64,000 nt of DNA from Pseudomonas sp. NKUCC02_KPG (GTDB lineage: Bacteria; Pseudomonadota; Gammaproteobacteria; Pseudomonadales; Pseudomonadaceae): positions 124,001-188,000 of the forward strand of contig NZ_JAHKRC010000009.1 of assembly GCF_019345465.1 (NCBI RefSeq). Reading direction: 5' to 3'. Positions 21,610 to 30,510 of the stretch are shown one piece after another. Each line of letters begins with the position of its first letter. Within the stretch, counting starts at the first letter, position 1. The translations under genes and the position numbers were made by a program. Below the pieces are notes generated by a model that had not been told where the DNA came from, did not search any database, and worked only from the letters and a program-made list of their open reading frames with translations.

Positions 21610-21897
21610 TTACTCCTTCCAATTGCCCTTGTCATAGTCACTGTGATCGAGCACATGACGAATGTAGAGGCGCTGTACCCGATAACGCACCACGGCGATC
21701 AGCCGCAGCTTGTTACCTCCAATATTGAAAACGTGGAACGAACCGACCTTGTCGGTAGCAGGGAAAAACGACCTTAACGCGGCAAAGTCCTGGGGGTTGA
21801 GGACCTTGATCTTGCGATACCACTCATCGAGTGCGCTCGCCGATTGCGGCCATTGTGCTTTCGCTTCCCAAATACGCTTGGCTGTTATCACTCGCAT
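21610..21897 (-). CDS. higB: HigB-type toxin (RelE superfamily mRNA interferase)
   Basis: Predicted ribosome-dependent mRNA endonuclease, 95 aa, of the HigB_toxin family. Family features seen: MRVITAKRIWEAKAQWP at the N-terminus, the central VGSFHVFNIGGNKLRLIAVVRY and the C-terminal LYIRHVLDHSDYDKGNW. It is the first gene of a two-gene operon with higA. It sits inside a segment (selO to the SLC13 permease) that I recall as contiguous in P. aeruginosa, so the module is probably inserted. Confidence 0.9.
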   Translation of the reverse strand: MRVITAKRIWEAKAQWPQSASALDEWYRKIKVLNPQDFAALRSFFPATDKVGSFHVFNIGGNKLRLIAVVRYRVQRLYIRHVLDHSDYDKGNWKE

Positions 21898-22201
21898 GCA
21901 ACGTCCCTATCGCATCTTGCTATGGAGGTTAAGTCAGGGATCACTCAATCGCAATATGCGATAACCCGCCCCTGACCAATGGCGCTGTCGCTGTCTCGCT
22001 TCAAAGCCTAGATAAGAGCTGCGAAGCCGGCTCAGCACTGTATGAGCAAATACGTCGCCTCGTCCTGCCATAACAAAATCGCATATCAACCTGCCTAAAC
22101 AGTCTTAGACGAACTAACGCGCCCTGATTATGGTGACGCCCGCGCGGCGGCTCTGGCCTGCCCGATACCTCATACGAGATTCGTTGCATTAAGGAAGACC
22201 C
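21898..22201. other. Divergent gap between higB and the SLC13-type permease
   Basis: A 304-bp stretch with no convincing open frame. It holds the candidate HigA operator at its left end and must carry the promoters of higBA (minus) and the permease gene (plus). No repeat element was recognised. Confidence 0.4.
21948..21962. promoter_or_regulatory. Palindrome upstream of higB, candidate HigA operator
   Basis: ATCGCA and TGCGAT arms with a 3-nt centre lie 51 bp upstream of the higB start. Autoregulated toxin-antitoxin operons carry such palindromes at the promoter. Assignment to HigA is inference. Confidence 0.35.
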
Positions 22202-23998
22202 ATGTCCTGGGACTCACTCCCCCTGCTGTTTGTTGCCGCTCTGCTGGTGTGGTTGTTGGTGTCGTTTGTGCGCGAGAAGTGGAGCGCCGATGTCGTAGCC
22301 GCCATTGGTGTTGCCGCCCTGCTGGTCACGCAGATTCTGACGCCCCACGAAGTGTTGAGTGTGCTCAGCAACTCGGCTCCCGCCACGATTGCCTGCATGT
22401 TTGTGCTCTCGGCCGCCCTGGAGCGTACCGGCTGCATTGATGCCCTGGGCAACTGGCTGGGCAACCTGGTAGGCGACAAACCGCTGCGGGTGCTCGGCGG
22501 ACTGATGATTACCGCGCTGGTCATTTCGGCGTTCCTGAACAACACCCCCGTGGTGGCCATTTTGACGCCGGTGGCGATTGCCCTCGCCAAGCGCTCCCAC
22601 AGTTCGCCGTCCAAGCTGCTGATCCCGCTGTCTTACGCCACGGTACTGGGCGGGATGCTGACGATGATCGGCACCTCGACCAATATCCTGGTGGACGGGG
22701 TTGCACGCAAAGCCGGGCTCGCACCTTTCGGCATGTTCGAAATCACTCAGGCCGGGCTGATGTTTGCCGCCGTGGGTTTTGTGTACCTGATGATTTTCAG
22801 CAACCGCCTGCTACCTGATCGCGACAGCCTGTCCAAGCAATTGCGCCCGGACCTGACTCGCACCTTCATGAGCGAACTGCTGGTGCCCCACCATTCGCCC
22901 GTGATCGGCAAAACCCTGACTGAAGCCAATCTCAATGGTGGCAGCGGCCTGCAAGTCCTGAAGATTTTCCGTGACGAGCAAGAGCTTTCCACGCCAGAGC
23001 CCACCACCCAGTTGCGCAGCGGCGATCGTCTGGTGCTGCACGGGCAGGTACAGAATGTGGTCGAGCTGCGTGAAAGCGGCGTGCTGGCCTTCAACCGTGG
23101 TGATGCGTTCGAAACCATCAGCAACCACGACGTGATCCTGGCCGAAGCCATCGTGGGCCGTAACTCGCGCTACAGCCACCGCCCCATGCGCGACCTCGAC
23201 TTGACGGCGCGTTACGGCATTGCAGTGCTCGCGGTGCATCGCCAGGACGAAAACATTCAAGGCAACCTCGACGATCTGCACCTGCAATTTGGCGATGTGA
23301 TCCTGGTTGAGGGCACGCCCAGCCAGATCCGTCGTTTCGCCGAAAATGGCGACTTGATCAGCCTAAATACCGTCCTGGAGCGCGCTTATCGCCGCGACAA
23401 AGCACCGATTGCGATTATTTCGACGCTGGCGGTGATGATTCTTGCGGCGCTGGAAGTCATGCCCATCGAAGGGCTGGCACTCATCGCCGCAGTGACGGTA
23501 GTCGCCACACGCTGCCTGGATGTGCAGGACGCTTACAAGGCGGTGGACTGGAAAATCCTGAGCCTGATTTTCGGCATGCTGGCCATCAGCATTGCGATGG
23601 AAAAAGTCGGCCTGATCAATTTGGTGGTCAACCAGACCATGGCCGCCATCCCCAATGCCGGACCGCTGCTGATGCTGGGGTTTGTCTATTTACTGACCAG
23701 CCTGCTCACCGAGATCCTCTCCAACAATGCCGTGGCGGTATTGCTGACGCCGATCGCAATTGGTGTAGCGCAACAGATGGGTGTGGACCCCAGGCCTTTC
23801 GTGGTGGCCGTGATGTTCGCTGCCAGCGCCAGCTTCGCAACGCCGATTGGCTACCAGACCAACACCTTTGTGTATAACGCAGGCGGGTACAAATTCAGCG
23901 ACTTTTTGCGCATCGGCATCCCGCTGAATGTACTGATGCTGATAGTGGCAATGCTGGTGATTCCCTGGATCTGGCCGCTGACGCCAGTGGCGAGTTGA
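22202..23998 (+). CDS. SLC13/DASS-type permease with two TrkA-C domains
   Basis: Inner-membrane transporter of the divalent anion/Na+ symporter (CitT/SLC13-like) superfamily, 598 aa. N-terminal transport half (about 1-200) with FLNNTPVVAILTPVAIALAK, then two cytoplasmic RCK_C/TrkA-C domains (about 205-390), then the second transport half (about 400-595) with ILSNNAVAVLLTPIAIGVAQ, the inverted-repeat partner of the first motif. Start is ATG at 22202 after AAGGAAG. Members transport sulfate, dicarboxylates or other anions; the substrate cannot be told from the sequence. It stands alone between higBA and trxC. Confidence 0.88.
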   Translation: MSWDSLPLLFVAALLVWLLVSFVREKWSADVVAAIGVAALLVTQILTPHEVLSVLSNSAPATIACMFVLSAALERTGCIDALGNWLGNLVGDKPLRVLGGLMITALVISAFLNNTPVVAILTPVAIALAKRSHSSPSKLLIPLSYATVLGGMLTMIGTSTNILVDGVARKAGLAPFGMFEITQAGLMFAAVGFVYLMIFSNRLLPDRDSLSKQLRPDLTRTFMSELLVPHHSPVIGKTLTEANLNGGSGLQVLKIFRDEQELSTPEPTTQLRSGDRLVLHGQVQNVVELRESGVLAFNRGDAFETISNHDVILAEAIVGRNSRYSHRPMRDLDLTARYGIAVLAVHRQDENIQGNLDDLHLQFGDVILVEGTPSQIRRFAENGDLISLNTVLERAYRRDKAPIAIISTLAVMILAALEVMPIEGLALIAAVTVVATRCLDVQDAYKAVDWKILSLIFGMLAISIAMEKVGLINLVVNQTMAAIPNAGPLLMLGFVYLLTSLLTEILSNNAVAVLLTPIAIGVAQQMGVDPRPFVVAVMFAASASFATPIGYQTNTFVYNAGGYKFSDFLRIGIPLNVLMLIVAMLVIPWIWPLTPVAS

Positions 23999-24052
23999 GC
24001 AATCATCTGCTGAACTGCACGCTCATGCGCCCCCCCTTGTAGAGAATGACTG

Positions 24053-24493
24053 ATGACCGAACCGCTGCTGATCCCCTGCCCACACTGCAACGGCCTTAAC
24101 CGTATCCCCGCCGAGCGTATCGGCGAGCACCCCAAATGCGGGCGCTGCAAGAATGCGGTGCTGCTCGCCAAGCCCTTCGATCTTAAACAAACCGACTACC
24201 CCAGCCAGATCAAGGGCGACCTGCCGCTGCTGGTGGATGTTTGGGCCGAATGGTGCGGACCGTGTAAAGCCTTTGCCCCGGTATTTGAACAAGCCGCCAG
24301 CCAACTGATCGGCAAATGCCGACTGGCCAAACTTGACAGCGAATCCAATCAACAACTGGCCGGACAATTGGGGATACGCTCCATCCCTAGCCTCATCCTG
24401 TTTAAAAATGGCCGCGAAGTCGCTCGCCAGAGCGGTGCGCTGCCGTTGCAGCAACTTACCGCCTGGCTGCGCAGCCAGGGCATCAGTGCCTAA
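24053..24493 (+). CDS. trxC: Thioredoxin 2 (zinc-binding thioredoxin TrxC)
   Basis: Cytoplasmic disulfide reductase of 146 aa. It has the TrxC-specific N-terminal zinc finger with four cysteines (9, 12, 29, 32; CPHC and CGRC) and a thioredoxin fold with the active site WCGPC (Cys68 and Cys71). Start is ATG at 24053. It overlaps the 3' end of the converging parA-like gene by 4 bp. It is a plausible electron donor for MsrA. Identity is very secure. Confidence 0.95.
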   Translation: MTEPLLIPCPHCNGLNRIPAERIGEHPKCGRCKNAVLLAKPFDLKQTDYPSQIKGDLPLLVDVWAEWCGPCKAFAPVFEQAASQLIGKCRLAKLDSESNQQLAGQLGIRSIPSLILFKNGREVARQSGALPLQQLTAWLRSQGISA

Positions 24494-25263
24494 GCGTTCT
24501 GATCCAGATAATCGTGCAACTCTACAAACTGTTGAGTGAGTTTGTGCCGCGGGTCGAAGTGGATCAAAGGCTGACAGGCCTGGTGCGACTCGCGCATCCG
24601 CACGGAGCTGCTCAGGTACATCGGCAGCACCGGTAGCCCTTCAGCGATCAACTCATCGAGCATTTGCTGGGGCAGGCTGGCCCGGGCCTGGAACTGATTG
24701 ACCACAATGCCTTCGACCAGCAGGTCTTCGTTGTGGTCTTCTTTCAGTTCTTCGATTTCAGCCAGTAGCCCGTAAAGCGCCTGACGCGAAAAACTGTCGC
24801 AATCAAATGGAATCAGCACCCGATCACAAGCGATCAACGCCGAAACGGCGTAAAAGTTCAATGCGGGAGGTGTGTCGACATAGATGCGGTCATAGTCTTC
24901 GGACAATTCTTCAAGCAGTTTTCGCAGCTTGTTGATCTTGTGCTTGGCTTCAAGCTTTGGCTGCAAATCAGCCAGTTCGCCCGTGGCGGTGACAACGTGC
25001 AAATTTTCAAAAGGTGTTTCGTAAATATCGACACGATTTTTTTTCGAACCGATCCCGGCTGACAAACTGTGCTTGAAGAAGTCGGCAATCCCCATCGGGA
25101 TATCGTCGCCCGTGAGTCCGGTCAGGTATTGAGTAGAGTTGGCCTGGGCGTCCAGATCCACCAGCAACGTCCTGTAGCCCTCGCTGGCACTGACCGCAGC
25201 CAGATTGCACGCGATGCTGGATTTACCCACACCGCCTTTTTGGTTGAACACCACGCGACGCAT
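24490..25263 (-). CDS. Orphan ParA/MinD-family ATPase
   Basis: A 257-aa P-loop ATPase with the deviant Walker A motif KGGVGKSS (residues 9-16), [12 protein letters not shown] (Walker A' region) and [11 protein letters not shown] (Walker B). I chose ATG at 25263 ([11 protein letters not shown]) because GGAGG sits 8 bp upstream; seven extra upstream residues are unlikely. No parB lies beside it, so it is probably not the chromosome-partition ParA; orphan ParAs position other cargo. It matches in place a P. aeruginosa gene I recall as PA5028. The role is unknown. Confidence 0.85.
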   Translation of the reverse strand: MRRVVFNQKGGVGKSSIACNLAAVSASEGYRTLLVDLDAQANSTQYLTGLTGDDIPMGIADFFKHSLSAGIGSKKNRVDIYETPFENLHVVTATGELADLQPKLEAKHKINKLRKLLEELSEDYDRIYVDTPPALNFYAVSALIACDRVLIPFDCDSFSRQALYGLLAEIEELKEDHNEDLLVEGIVVNQFQARASLPQQMLDELIAEGLPVLPMYLSSSVRMRESHQACQPLIHFDPRHKLTQQFVELHDYLDQNA

Positions 25264-25567
25264 TTCAAAACCTCCGTGTACCAATGTGTCCCCGAGTGTA
25301 GATTGCCTTTGTGCGGCTTAGCTACCTCGTAGAGAAATGCCTTACATCTATTAGAGATTTAACCGCAATAGTCGTCGAACATATCCGCCATATGGGAAGC
25401 ATTAGTCTTATATTTTTCAGATCACGCAAAAACCATACTTGAAATGTAAGCAATATTTGCTACAAGCCAACTGCACCGGGATAATGTCGCCATTCTGTAT
25501 CAGGTGTGGCATCGACTGATGCCCACTTTCGCATCAAGGAAGCCTGCAAGGGCGGGATGAAACTCCA
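25264..25567. other. AT-rich divergent gap between parA-like gene and the APE operon
   Basis: This 304-bp gap has lower GC than the flanking genes and no gene. It separates two divergent transcription units and contains the promoter candidate listed at 25457-25485. No activator site was recognised. Confidence 0.5.
25457..25485 (+). promoter_or_regulatory. Candidate sigma-70 promoter of the aryl polyene operon
   Basis: TTGCTA (25457-25462) and GATAAT (25480-25485) are spaced by exactly 17 bp, giving a leader of about 75 nt before the first gene at 25568. It is the best-looking promoter upstream of the 18.5-kb operon. Confidence 0.5.
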
Positions 25568-26287
25568 GTGATCAATTTCAATATCGCCGCGTGGCGCGCC
25601 TGGGCTCCGGGCCTCGACAGCGTGGCCGATTGGCAAGCCTGGAGCCAGCAACCCAGCGTACTCGCCGCCAGCAACGCAGCACCTGATGTCTCGTTTCTAC
25701 CCGCCATGCAACGCCGTCGCCTCAGCCGCCTGGCACGGATGGCATTCAGCGTCGGCTGGCCACTGGCACAAGGCCACGAGGGACTGCCACTGGTATTCGC
25801 CTCACGCCACGGCGAAACCCCGCGCACATTCGACATCCTCAGCGACCTCGCTGCCAGCCAGCCCCTGTCCCCGACACAATTCAGCCTCTCGGTGCATAAC
25901 GCGGTCATTGGCCTGTGGTCGATCATGCGCGGCGAAACCAGCGAGATGACGGCCATTGCCGCTGCCGGAGACGGCCTGGAGCATGGCCTGATCGAGGCCT
26001 GCGTGCTGTTGAATGAAGGTGCGCCCGCCGTACTGCTGATCATCACCGAAGAGCAACCGCCACACGCCTACGCCCAATGGATTGATGATGTGCCCTTTCC
26101 TTACGCCGTCGGCCTGCTGCTGACCCCCGGGACGCAATGGCAGGTCTCCCTCGCAAGCACGACCACCGACATCGAAAAAGCCCCGTGGCCCCATAGCCTG
26201 AACCTGTTGCGCCACCTGTTCGATGGACAGGCGTCATTCCAGCACGCCTGGAAAGATCGCGTATGGAACTGGCAACACAGCCTGTGA
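25568..26287 (+). CDS. apeC: Ketosynthase-like chain-length factor of the aryl polyene cluster
   Basis: A 239-aa protein of the Ketoacyl-synt_2 (PF13723) type, shorter than full ketosynthases. Where the catalytic Cys is expected, the sequence reads TAIAAAGDGLEHG, so the nucleophile is absent. By family knowledge it acts as chain-length factor, pairing with the active ketosynthase (ApeO-like, 40053) to set polyene length. It is the first gene of the operon. Start is a GTG at 25568, about 83 bp after the candidate -10 box. The end overlaps the acyltransferase by 25 bp. Confidence 0.82.
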   Translation: MINFNIAAWRAWAPGLDSVADWQAWSQQPSVLAASNAAPDVSFLPAMQRRRLSRLARMAFSVGWPLAQGHEGLPLVFASRHGETPRTFDILSDLAASQPLSPTQFSLSVHNAVIGLWSIMRGETSEMTAIAAAGDGLEHGLIEACVLLNEGAPAVLLIITEEQPPHAYAQWIDDVPFPYAVGLLLTPGTQWQVSLASTTTDIEKAPWPHSLNLLRHLFDGQASFQHAWKDRVWNWQHSL

Positions 26288-27075
26288 GCGAGCATCGCGA
26301 TGCTTATGTCTGGCGCCTGATCGCCACGGCGATCAGCTTTACACTGTTCGGTCTCGGATGCCTGTGCCTGCGGGTGGTGATTTTCCCGGTACTCGGTTGC
26401 CTGCCGGGAAACGCCGTTCGTCACCGCGAACGTGCCCGTGCAACCGTCAGCCGGCTGTTCTGGCTGTTTATTCGCACCATGGCCCGCATGGGCGTGCTGA
26501 CCTATGACGTACAAGGTGCCGAACGGCTCGGTCGACCCGGCCAGATGATCATTGCCAACCACCCGTCGCTTATCGACGTGGTTTTTTTGATCGGCCTGGT
26601 AAGAAACGCCAATTGCGTGGTCAAAGAGAGCCTTTGGCAGAACCCGTTTACCCGCAGCCCCGTGCGCGCCACGCAGTACATCAGCAACGATGGCAGCGTC
26701 GACATGCTCGATAACGCCGCGCGAGCGCTGCAGGAAGGCCAGACCCTGATCATTTTCCCGGAGGGCACCCGCACGCAGCCGGGCACGGCACCTGCCTTTC
26801 ATCGCGGCGCCGCCGCGATAGCACTGCGGGGTGCGAAAATCCTCACCCCGGTGGTGATCAAGGTCAGCCCCACCACGCTGACCAAGGCCGAACCCTGGTA
26901 CCGCATCCCCTATCGGCGCGTGCACTTCAGTATTCGTGTCGGCGCCGATATAGATCCAGACACTTTTACCGCGCTTGGCCCGCCGCCTAAAGCCTCGCGC
27001 CTGCTCAATGACTTCGTGCATGACTACTTTATTAAGGAGCTCGCCACAGATGAGCGATCTGAAACGCGACATTAA
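26263..27075 (+). CDS. LPLAT-family acyltransferase (PlsC-like, ApeD-like)
   Basis: Membrane-anchored 1-acyl-glycerol-phosphate acyltransferase-like enzyme, 270 aa, with a hydrophobic anchor at about 18-45. The catalytic NHPSLID motif (Hx4D, about 99-105) and FPEGTRT (about 166-172) are intact. In aryl polyene clusters such enzymes are thought to link the polyene or its lipid anchor. Start ATG at 26263 lies within the preceding gene (25-bp overlap); its 3' end overlaps the first acyl carrier protein by 26 bp. The acyl donor and acceptor are unknown. Confidence 0.85.
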   Translation: MELATQPVSEHRDAYVWRLIATAISFTLFGLGCLCLRVVIFPVLGCLPGNAVRHRERARATVSRLFWLFIRTMARMGVLTYDVQGAERLGRPGQMIIANHPSLIDVVFLIGLVRNANCVVKESLWQNPFTRSPVRATQYISNDGSVDMLDNAARALQEGQTLIIFPEGTRTQPGTAPAFHRGAAAIALRGAKILTPVVIKVSPTTLTKAEPWYRIPYRRVHFSIRVGADIDPDTFTALGPPPKASRLLNDFVHDYFIKELATDERSETRH

Positions 27076-27310
27076 ACAGCTGATCATCGATGCCCTGGGC
27101 CTCGAAGACATCAGCGTCAGCGACATTGGTGACGAACAAACCCTGTTTGGCGATGGCCTGGGGCTGGATTCGGTCGACGCACTTGAGCTGGGCCTGGCGA
27201 TTCAAAAAACCTACGGCATCAAAATAGACGCCGATGCCAAAGACACTCGCAATCACTTTTCCAACGTGGCCAGCCTTGCGGCTTTTGTCACGGCCAAACA
27301 GGCAGCCTGA
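27050..27310 (+). CDS. apeE: Acyl carrier protein 1 of the aryl polyene cluster
   Basis: An 86-aa carrier protein with the phosphopantetheine attachment motif GLDSVDALEL (Ser41). Start is ATG at 27050 after AGGAG; the upstream open frame belongs to the shadow of the acyltransferase. It carries the starter or growing polyene as a thioester. No phosphopantetheinyl transferase gene is in the window, so a housekeeping one must act. It sits 9 bp before a second, different carrier protein. Confidence 0.92.
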   Translation: MSDLKRDIKQLIIDALGLEDISVSDIGDEQTLFGDGLGLDSVDALELGLAIQKTYGIKIDADAKDTRNHFSNVASLAAFVTAKQAA

Positions 27311-27319
27311 GACCGAACC

Positions 27320-27574
27320 ATGCAAACCCGTGACGACATTTTCAATACCCTGCGCGACGCCCTGGTCGAACTCTTCGAACTGGAGCCCGAGCGCGTCACC
27401 CTGGACGCCAACCTGTATCAGGACCTGGAAATCGACAGCATCGACGCCGTTGACCTGATCGACCACATCAAGCGCAAAACCGGCAAAAGAATCGCCGCTG
27501 AAGAATTCAAATCGGTGCGAACCGTCAATGACGTGGTCGAGGCAGTTTATCGCCTGGTTCACGCTGACGCATGA
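27320..27574 (+). CDS. apeF: Acyl carrier protein 2 of the aryl polyene cluster
   Basis: An 84-aa acidic carrier protein with attachment motif EIDSIDAVDL (Ser40). It is clearly divergent from the first carrier protein, which suggests separate roles such as starter loading and chain elongation; two carriers are standard in these clusters. Start is ATG at 27320. Its stop overlaps the next start by 4 bp. Confidence 0.92.
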   Translation: MQTRDDIFNTLRDALVELFELEPERVTLDANLYQDLEIDSIDAVDLIDHIKRKTGKRIAAEEFKSVRTVNDVVEAVYRLVHADA

Positions 27575-28116
27575 GTCGACTGATTGGCCTTGGGCTGTTG
27601 CTGGCGGGCCTGCTGTACCCCTTTGCGGTGTATTTCGGCATGGCCCATTTCGCCCCATGGCAGTTCGCGTTACTGCTTGGCGGCTTGTGGCTGGCCCGTG
27701 CCCTGACCGGAGAACGGCGCCCCGGCAGCCTGTGGATGGCGGTCGTTGCACTGGTGTTCTGCGGCCTGCTGGCGCTGTTCAACAGCCCGGCACTGTTGCG
27801 CTGGTACCCGGTCCTGATCAGTACGTTCATGCTCTGCCTGTTCGGTCTGAGCCTGAAGTTCGGGCCACCGATAATCGAGCGCCTGGCCCGCTTGCGCGAG
27901 CCGGTATTACCCGACATCGCAATTGATTACACACGGCAGGTGACCAAGGTCTGGTGCCTGTTTTTCATGCTCAACGGGTTAGTCGCAGCCAGTTTGACGC
28001 TGTGGGCGCCGCTGAGCTGGTGGACGTTGTACAACGGCCTTATCGCCTACGGGCTGATGGGGCTGCTGTTTGCCATTGAATGGCTGATACGACAAAAGGT
28101 AAGAGGCCGGGCATGA
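27571..28116 (+). CDS. Multi-pass membrane protein of aryl polyene clusters (COG4648, ApeG-like)
   Basis: A 181-aa membrane protein with about five hydrophobic segments (for example LIGLGLLLAGLLYPFAVYFG and LLGGLWLARALTG). The family is found almost only between the carrier proteins and the ligase of aryl polyene operons, the position it has here. Its role is not established; it may help place the cytoplasmic enzymes at the membrane. It overlaps both neighbours by 4 bp. Confidence 0.8.
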   Translation: MSRLIGLGLLLAGLLYPFAVYFGMAHFAPWQFALLLGGLWLARALTGERRPGSLWMAVVALVFCGLLALFNSPALLRWYPVLISTFMLCLFGLSLKFGPPIIERLARLREPVLPDIAIDYTRQVTKVWCLFFMLNGLVAASLTLWAPLSWWTLYNGLIAYGLMGLLFAIEWLIRQKVRGRA

Positions 28117-29783
28117 ATTGGATAAAACTTGAGCAGCTATTGCTCAAGGGACACGCAGAGCGCCGCGTTACGCTTGACCCTGCGCTGAACCACGACACCC
28201 TCTGTGAACAGGCCTTGCGCCTGGCAGGCGGCCTGCAACAGCGAGGCGTGCAGCACATTGCCGTGCACCTTGAGGACGCTGGCGAACTGGCAGTGGCTTT
28301 ACTCGGTGCGTGGCGCGCCGGCGTCAGCGTGCTGCTGCCTGCCGACCTGCAAGCCCAAACCCGTCAGCGCTGGGATGACCGGGTTGACCTGTGGATAACT
28401 CAAAGCGACCAACTGCAAGCCTTGTACGCCGATGCAGTGCCGGCAGCAGAACTGGATCTGGACAAGTGCCAGCTCAGCCTGTGCACCTCGGGCTCCAGCG
28501 GCGAACCCAAGCGCATCGACAAAAACCTGCGCCAGATGGCCAACGAAGTCCAGGCGCTGGAACAGCTGTGGGGCGCCGATCTGGGTGATGCGTGCATCAT
28601 TGCCAGCGTGGCTGCACAGCATATTTACGGTCTGCTGTTTCGCGTGTTGTGGCCCCTGTGCGCAGGCCGCACCTTTGTCCGCAAACAACTGGCGTTCCCT
28701 GAAGACATGCAGCGCGCCAGCCGCGAGCATTCATCATTCGCATGGGTCGCCAGTCCTGCCCTGCTCAAGCGCATGGCCGACAACCTGGACTGGCCCGCCC
28801 TGAGCCCGGTACGTCGGGTCTTCTCGTCGGGCGGCACCTTGCCTGCAGAGGCGGCGCAAGGGTTGTTCGAGCGTCTGGGCCAGTGGCCGACCGAAATCCT
28901 TGGCAGCTCGGAAACCGGTGGGATCGCGTGGCGTCAGGGCCCAAACCTGTGGCAACCATTTGCCGATGTGCAACTGAGCCAGAGCGAAGATGGCGCCCTG
29001 ATAATCGCCTCGGCGTACTTGCCCGCAGGTCATATCGAACAGACTGCCGACGCGGCTCGCATCGAGGCCGATGGCCGTTTCGAGTTGCTCGGGCGCCTGG
29101 ATCGCATCGTCAAACTGGAAGAAAAACGCATCTCCCTGCCCATGCTCGAGCACGCACTGGTCAACCACGACTGGGTGGCTGAAGCCCGCCTGGGCGTGGT
29201 CAACGAAAACCGTGCGTCCCTGGGCGCCTTGCTGGTACTCAGCCCCAGCGGTCTGTTTGCCTTGCGTGAACACGGTCGCCGCGCCCTGACCCAAACCCTG
29301 CGCCAGCACTTGAGCCAGCACTGCGAAGCCCTGGCCTTGCCCCGTCGCTGGCGCGTGTTGCGCCAGATGCCACTCAACAGCCAGGGCAAGCTGCCCCAGG
29401 CCCAGGTCGATACGTTATTGCTGGCACCCCGGCCTAAAATGCCCGAGGTGCTAAGCCAAGCCGAACATGACGGCCAGTGGACCCTCAACCTGTCGATCCC
29501 GCCAGACCTGGCCTACTTCAGTGGTCACTTCCCCAAAACCCCGGTACTGCCGGGCGTGGTGCAAGTGGATTGGGCAATGGCACTGGGTCAGCAACTCCTC
29601 GACCTGCCGCCGCGTTTTGCCGGGATGGAAGTGCTCAAGTTCCAGCAACTGGTACGCCCCGGCGACGCCATCGAACTGACCCTGCGTTTCGACCGTGAGC
29701 GCAGCAAGCTGCACTTCGCCTACCGCAACGCGACGGCGCCCTGTTCCAGTGGCCGCATCGTGCTGGAGCCCGCCCATGCATAA
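28113..29783 (+). CDS. Fusion of AMP-forming aryl-acid ligase and ApeI-like dehydratase
   Basis: A 556-aa two-domain protein. Residues about 1-440 form an ANL-family ligase (P-loop [13 protein letters not shown]; later [12 protein letters not shown] and [14 protein letters not shown]), expected to activate the aryl starter acid and load it on a carrier protein. Residues about 450-556 form a hot-dog 3-hydroxyacyl-carrier dehydratase with [18 protein letters not shown] (His472). In the E. coli cluster the two are separate ApeH and ApeI proteins, as I recall. I chose ATG at 28113, which overlaps the previous stop as ATGA and follows AAGAGG; a frame start at 28080 would overlap much further. Confidence 0.87.
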   Translation: MNWIKLEQLLLKGHAERRVTLDPALNHDTLCEQALRLAGGLQQRGVQHIAVHLEDAGELAVALLGAWRAGVSVLLPADLQAQTRQRWDDRVDLWITQSDQLQALYADAVPAAELDLDKCQLSLCTSGSSGEPKRIDKNLRQMANEVQALEQLWGADLGDACIIASVAAQHIYGLLFRVLWPLCAGRTFVRKQLAFPEDMQRASREHSSFAWVASPALLKRMADNLDWPALSPVRRVFSSGGTLPAEAAQGLFERLGQWPTEILGSSETGGIAWRQGPNLWQPFADVQLSQSEDGALIIASAYLPAGHIEQTADAARIEADGRFELLGRLDRIVKLEEKRISLPMLEHALVNHDWVAEARLGVVNENRASLGALLVLSPSGLFALREHGRRALTQTLRQHLSQHCEALALPRRWRVLRQMPLNSQGKLPQAQVDTLLLAPRPKMPEVLSQAEHDGQWTLNLSIPPDLAYFSGHFPKTPVLPGVVQVDWAMALGQQLLDLPPRFAGMEVLKFQQLVRPGDAIELTLRFDRERSKLHFAYRNATAPCSSGRIVLEPAHA

Positions 29784-30510
29784 CCCCTGCGCCGTGATTC
29801 CGGTGTACAACCACGAAACCGCCGTGCCGGCCGTGGTCGACGCCCTGCTCGCCGCCGGCTTGCCCTGCGTGCTGGTTGACGACGCCAGCAGCCCCGCGTG
29901 CAGTGCCGTTCTCGAACAGCTTGCCCAGGGCGAGAACACTTTCCTCATCCGCCTGGCCATCAATCAGGGCAAGGGTGGCGCGGTCATGGCGGGGCTGCGG
30001 GAAGCCGCCAGGCTGGGCTTCACCCACGCCCTGCAAGTAGACGCCGACGGCCAGCACGACCTGCGCGACGTCGCGACCTTTATGCAGGTGTCGCAGCAAA
30101 ACCCCCAGGCGCTGATCTGCGGTTATCCGCAATACGACGACAGCGTACCCAAGGGCCGCCTGTATGCGCGCTACCTGACCCACGTGTGGGTGTGGATCAA
30201 CAGCCTGTCGCTGCAGATTCCCGACTCCATGTGCGGTTTTCGGGTCTACCCGCTGACGCCGACGCTGGCGCTGATCAATTCGGTCAAACTGGGCAAGCGC
30301 ATGGACTTCGATCCCGAGATCCTGGTGCGCCTGGCGTGGCGCAACCAGCCCATGCGCTGGCTGCCGACCAAGGTCCATTACCCCCAGGACGGCCTCTCGC
30401 ACTTTCGCCTGTTCCATGACAACGCGCTGATTTCCGGCATGCACACCAAACTGTTTTTCGGCATGTTGATCCGTTTGCCGAGCATCCTCTGGGGGCGTTT
30501 CAAAGCATGA
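29776..30510 (+). CDS. Family 2 glycosyltransferase of the aryl polyene cluster
   Basis: A 244-aa GT-A-fold transferase of the dolichol-phosphate-mannose-synthase-like group. Visible motifs: CAVIPVYNHE (5-14), VLVDDASS (about 34-41), NQGKGGAVMAGL and VDADGQHD (the metal-binding DxD region). It is probably cytoplasmic and membrane-associated and may add a sugar to the lipid part of the polyene conjugate; the sugar is unknown. I chose ATG at 29776 (GGAG 7 bp upstream, overlaps the previous gene by 8 bp); the longer frame start at 29695 lies deep in the dehydratase. Confidence 0.87.
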   Translation: MHNPCAVIPVYNHETAVPAVVDALLAAGLPCVLVDDASSPACSAVLEQLAQGENTFLIRLAINQGKGGAVMAGLREAARLGFTHALQVDADGQHDLRDVATFMQVSQQNPQALICGYPQYDDSVPKGRLYARYLTHVWVWINSLSLQIPDSMCGFRVYPLTPTLALINSVKLGKRMDFDPEILVRLAWRNQPMRWLPTKVHYPQDGLSHFRLFHDNALISGMHTKLFFGMLIRLPSILWGRFKA

